From positions 2,542,001-2,606,000 of the forward strand of contig NZ_CP040814.1 in the NCBI RefSeq assembly GCF_019443965.1: DNA of 64,000 nucleotides, in the 5' to 3' direction. A program made the translations under genes and the position numbers. Source of the DNA: Salinibacterium sp. M195 (GTDB lineage: Bacteria; Actinomycetota; Actinomycetes; Actinomycetales; Microbacteriaceae). Below the pieces are notes generated by a model. That model searched no databases, was not told where the DNA came from, and saw only the letters and a program-made list of their open reading frames with translations. Positions 61,420-64,000 of this stretch are shown here, piece by piece (the stretch's first letter is position 1; each line of letters opens with the position of its first letter).

Positions 61420-62316
61420 ATGGAACCTAGCGAACTAAACACGTCGCATCCTATGGTTGTGCGCGGCATCGACCGCGTCCTCACCGTTCAGCGCCCCGTC
61501 GTCTTGGCGCACATCCGCAGCATCCGTAAAGGCAAACCGCACGCTAGTCCCGACGAGATCATCACGGTTCTCGAGCGTCGCTACTTAGCTGCCGTGACGA
61601 CCGGCGGCGCGCTTGTCGGCGCCAGTGCGGCAATTCCCGCTGTCGGCACCGGAGCGTCTTTGGCACTCTCAAGCGTTGAGACCGCTGGCTTCCTTGAAGC
61701 CTCAGCCCTCTTCGCTCAATCGGTCACTGAAGTGCACGGAATCGTTGTTGACGACCCCGACAGGGCGCGCGCCCTCGTCATGACCATGGTGCTCGGCACG
61801 GCGGGCAGTGACCTCGTAAAACAGCTCGCCGCTCAGGCCACTGGCTCAGGCGTCGTGCGCTCTGCCTACTGGGGTGAAACGCTAGCCAAAGGCGTGCCGA
61901 CCGCACTCATGGGGCCACTCGCCGATCGAATCAAGCACACCTTCGTGAGGAAGTTTGCGGCCGCCCAAGGCACCAACATCGTTGGTCGGCTCATGCCGTT
62001 CGGTATCGGAGCGGTCATCGGCGGTGGAGGAAACAACATTCTGGGGCGGCAGATCATCCGTACCGCGCGCCAGGGATTCGGACCGACTCCCGTGACGCTA
62101 CCGTCATGGCTCGAACCGGTCATAGTCCTGCCCAAGGCACCGAAACAACCCAAAGCCATCAAAGTTCGCACCGTTCGCAGCGAACCCAAACGACGACTTC
62201 AGTTGCCCCAACGACGTAAGCGTCAGGGCTGGGTCGAACTAGAGAGCTTTGCCGAACTCGACAGCCACGTCGATATCGACAGCCTGACCCCAGATCAGAG
62301 CGACCCCCGACCGTGA
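61420..62316 (+). CDS. conserved hypothetical with Gly-rich hydrophobic segments
   Basis: A 298-residue protein I do not recognise with certainty. It has a helical N-part (about 1-60), a Gly/Ala-rich stretch TTGGALVGASAAIPAVGTGASLAL near 65-88, a helical middle (with ETLAKGVPTALMGPLADRIKHTFVRKF) and a second Gly-rich stretch RLMPFGIGAVIGGGGN. The last 65 residues are basic then acidic. The hydrophobic patches are short, so it may be membrane-associated. It lies 53 bases after the TagH-like gene and may belong to the export operon. Confidence 0.6.
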   Translation: MEPSELNTSHPMVVRGIDRVLTVQRPVVLAHIRSIRKGKPHASPDEIITVLERRYLAAVTTGGALVGASAAIPAVGTGASLALSSVETAGFLEASALFAQSVTEVHGIVVDDPDRARALVMTMVLGTAGSDLVKQLAAQATGSGVVRSAYWGETLAKGVPTALMGPLADRIKHTFVRKFAAAQGTNIVGRLMPFGIGAVIGGGGNNILGRQIIRTARQGFGPTPVTLPSWLEPVIVLPKAPKQPKAIKVRTVRSEPKRRLQLPQRRKRQGWVELESFAELDSHVDIDSLTPDQSDPRP

Positions 62317-62321
62317 TTGAG

Positions 62322-63728
62322 CTATTCGCTGGTGGGTGACTCGTCGTCGTCTTCCTCGAAAGGGTCAACCTCGCTGCTCCGACGATCGCCAATGTGAATC
62401 TGAGCGTGACGGTGCCACAGTGCGATCAGCGATTCGACAGCATCATGGAAGCGTGCGGTCGCGGAACCCTGAGCGGTATCGCCGAAGTGACGTTCTGCCC
62501 AATACCCCAAGTTTTCCTTCGCTTCGACGTCGAATTGCACCCGATCGACGATCGAGAGAATGTCTCCAGCCTCGTCAGCGCGCAACCACTCGCATGATCC
62601 GAGGTATCCGGCCTCGTCGATATCGGCCAGAGGCGAAACAGGTCGAGCAACGATCAGCGGTTTACCCGTCGCGAGCCGGTCATAGACCATGGCCGAAACG
62701 TCCGTGATCGCGACATCCGCTGCCACCAACTGCCAACCCAGTTCTTTGCCATCGTCATAGATATGTTGAACCGAGGGATCGGACGCGTTGGCTTCGGCGA
62801 TTGCCGCAATGATCGCAATATTGGCATTCTTGTACTCATCGTCAACAACGCCACTGCGAGGGTGTGGACGATAGATGAAGCGGTGGGTCTCACTGGCGAG
62901 AACAGCTTTCGCTAACGCGACACCGTGGGTGGCAATTGAGCCGTAGGCCGCAGCTTCTCTATCGCCCTCCCACGTGGGCGCATAGAGCACAACGGTGCGA
63001 TCGTCGGGAAGATAAGGCAATTCGCCCGCGAAATGGTCGGCCTGCGGCCGGCCAATCGGAATCGCCTTCTTGGTGAGATCGAAATCCCATAACTTGTGGC
63101 TCAACCTGTCGAGCGCAGCAGCCCCGGCGACAAAACTGAAGTCGTAGGCCTTGAACTGGTTCGTCGTCATGTACATTTTGTCGCTCTCACCATGGTTGAT
63201 GAAAACGTGCCACATGCGCCCATACCGGAACATCTGAAAGTTCTTAGCGTTCTGATTGACGTAGAAAATAATCTTGAGCGGCTGCTCGGCCACAAATTGC
63301 TCAAGCTCAGAAACACGGCGCAAGTAGACAGTGGGCACTGGGGCTTCGTCCCACAATGCCAACACTGAACTGGGCGAACGCGCGATGATCGCTACCGGGA
63401 AACGTTTCGAGAGCTCGGCGAGGGGGGCGTACCACTGTCGTATTTGATACAAATTGACCTTGGTATCAGCAAAATAGACGGCGATCGTCACTGACCCGGG
63501 ATCGGGAAGCGGATGCGCGCCAACCAGCCCAGCAACACGACGCCGATTACGGCGAGAACGCAACATTGTGCGCACCACCTTGCGTGCGGTCGTGAAATCT
63601 TTTAGTAGCGCCATGGTCTCAATCAAATCAGTGGAGGGCCGGTACAACGCACTTCTCACCGCACCGTTATCGAGCCGATGCTGATGCGATGGAGTGAGAT
63701 TGGGCCGCAGTTTCGATAGTACCCGCAC
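62322..63728 (-). CDS. CDP-glycerol glycerophosphotransferase family protein (TagB/TagF-like)
   Basis: A 468-residue enzyme of the family that adds glycerol phosphate (or ribitol phosphate) to wall teichoic acid. The diagnostic segments are VFINHGESDK (in place of the WHGT motif), VLYAPTWEGD, FIYRPHPRSG and ITDVSAMVYDRLATGKP. The tail is acidic (DPFEEDDDESP). GTG at 63728 is the 5' end of the frame; an ATG at 63614 (MALLKDF) is also possible and neither has a clear ribosome binding site. Convergent to the export genes, it supports a glycerol-phosphate-type polymer. Confidence 0.85.
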   Translation of the reverse strand: MRVLSKLRPNLTPSHQHRLDNGAVRSALYRPSTDLIETMALLKDFTTARKVVRTMLRSRRNRRRVAGLVGAHPLPDPGSVTIAVYFADTKVNLYQIRQWYAPLAELSKRFPVAIIARSPSSVLALWDEAPVPTVYLRRVSELEQFVAEQPLKIIFYVNQNAKNFQMFRYGRMWHVFINHGESDKMYMTTNQFKAYDFSFVAGAAALDRLSHKLWDFDLTKKAIPIGRPQADHFAGELPYLPDDRTVVLYAPTWEGDREAAAYGSIATHGVALAKAVLASETHRFIYRPHPRSGVVDDEYKNANIAIIAAIAEANASDPSVQHIYDDGKELGWQLVAADVAITDVSAMVYDRLATGKPLIVARPVSPLADIDEAGYLGSCEWLRADEAGDILSIVDRVQFDVEAKENLGYWAERHFGDTAQGSATARFHDAVESLIALWHRHAQIHIGDRRSSEVDPFEEDDDESPTSE

Positions 63729-63804
63729 CGCCGTTTGCGCATTCGGGCGGGCACAGTACTAGAATCCGCAAGTTTTTGCAGGTTTAGAAGGTACGATTGA
63801 TAGA

Positions 63805-64000
63805 ATGACCGATTCTGATTCAACCGCACCGTCTGAAACCACCGAGACCGCGATCACTTTCTCCGACCTCGCTCTCAGCGATGCGGTATTGAAAGCGGTC
63901 CGCGAGATCGGCTACGAGACGCCTTCGGCTATTCAAGCAGCCACTATTCCTACTCTTCTAGCAGGGCGCGACGTCGTCGGCCTCGCCCAGACCGGCACGG
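63805..64000 (+). CDS. DEAD/DEAH-box RNA helicase (partial, cut by window end)
   Basis: The first 65 codons are present. After an acidic Ser/Thr-rich leader (TDSDSTAPSETTET) comes ITFSDLALSDAVLKAVREIGYETPSAIQAATIP, the Q motif of DEAD-box helicases (F and G-Y-x-x-P-S-x-I-Q), then LLAGRDVVGLAQTGTG, the start of motif I. The rest lies outside the window. Likely the RhlE/DeaD-type RNA helicase common in actinobacteria. Confidence 0.92.
   Translation, partial: MTDSDSTAPSETTETAITFSDLALSDAVLKAVREIGYETPSAIQAATIPTLLAGRDVVGLAQTGT

Overview
The window is chromosomal DNA from a high-GC Gram-positive bacterium, most likely a member of the Microbacteriaceae (Actinomycetota). The evidence is: a tmRNA whose tag reads ANSKRTDFALAA, the prfB-ftsE-ftsX-smpB cluster, an NsrR with three clustered cysteines, a mycoredoxin-like protein, DUF3039 and DUF2510 proteins, a CvnB/CvnD-like roadblock/GTPase pair, LAxTG cell-wall anchors and many GTG starts. 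The genus is not resolved; a Salinibacterium- or Rhodoglobus-like organism would fit, but that is inference. I see no prophage, IS element or CRISPR array.

Layout. 1-4.2 kb: a GNAT acetyltransferase, then the Leloir operon galE-galT-galK. 4.3-7.5 kb: tmRNA, the NO-response pair nsrR/hmp with a good NsrR operator, a mycoredoxin and smpB. 7.6-10.5 kb: ftsX, ftsE and prfB. 10.6-13.3 kb: an MFS exporter, a LysE exporter and an NAD(P)-binding protein. 13.4-15.0 kb: three small pilus-type genes (TadG-like, TadE-like, TadE-like) and a pilin-like peptide. 15.1-20.2 kb: a BCCT osmolyte transporter, a Bcr/CflA exporter with a divergent TetR regulator, and a Gfo/Idh/MocA oxidoreductase. 20.4-24.3 kb: two long Gly-rich repeat surface proteins made by tandem duplication, with a truncated copy of the oxidoreductase start left between them. 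24.5-27.8 kb: two overlapping large GTPases. 27.8-30.9 kb: the motor half of a Tad system (CpaF, TadB, TadC).

31.0-33.1 kb: an ArsR regulator coupled to a SulP anion transporter, then a 7-bp tandem repeat. 33.2-41.3 kb: a full xylose module (ROK repressor, ABC permease, ATPase and binding lipoprotein on the minus strand; xylA and xylB on the plus strand behind a palindromic operator). 41.3-42.8 kb: MarR and a divergent EamA exporter with twin operators. 42.9-45.1 kb: a small GTPase, a roadblock protein and a DUF2510 protein, resembling a reduced conservon. 45.2-46.7 kb: PadR plus a membrane protein. 46.7-49.7 kb: a clavaminate-synthase-like oxygenase with no normal start codon, tRNA-Leu(UAG), a broken alcohol dehydrogenase gene and an HxlR regulator. 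49.7-54.8 kb: DedA, a HEAT-repeat protein, rdgB-rph-murI and nicotinate phosphoribosyltransferase. 54.8-58.8 kb: DUF3039 and an ABC exporter whose ATPase carries an exceptionally long disordered N-terminus. 59.0-63.7 kb: a cell-wall glycopolymer (teichoic-acid-like) locus. The window ends inside a DEAD-box helicase.

The points most worth following are the GTPase/roadblock/DUF2510 cassette, the duplicated repeat-protein locus with its footprint, the ABC ATPase with a bipartite basic/acidic tail, the split Tad locus, and the two damaged or oddly started genes around tRNA-Leu. All functions are read from sequence motifs and family knowledge; no database search was run.
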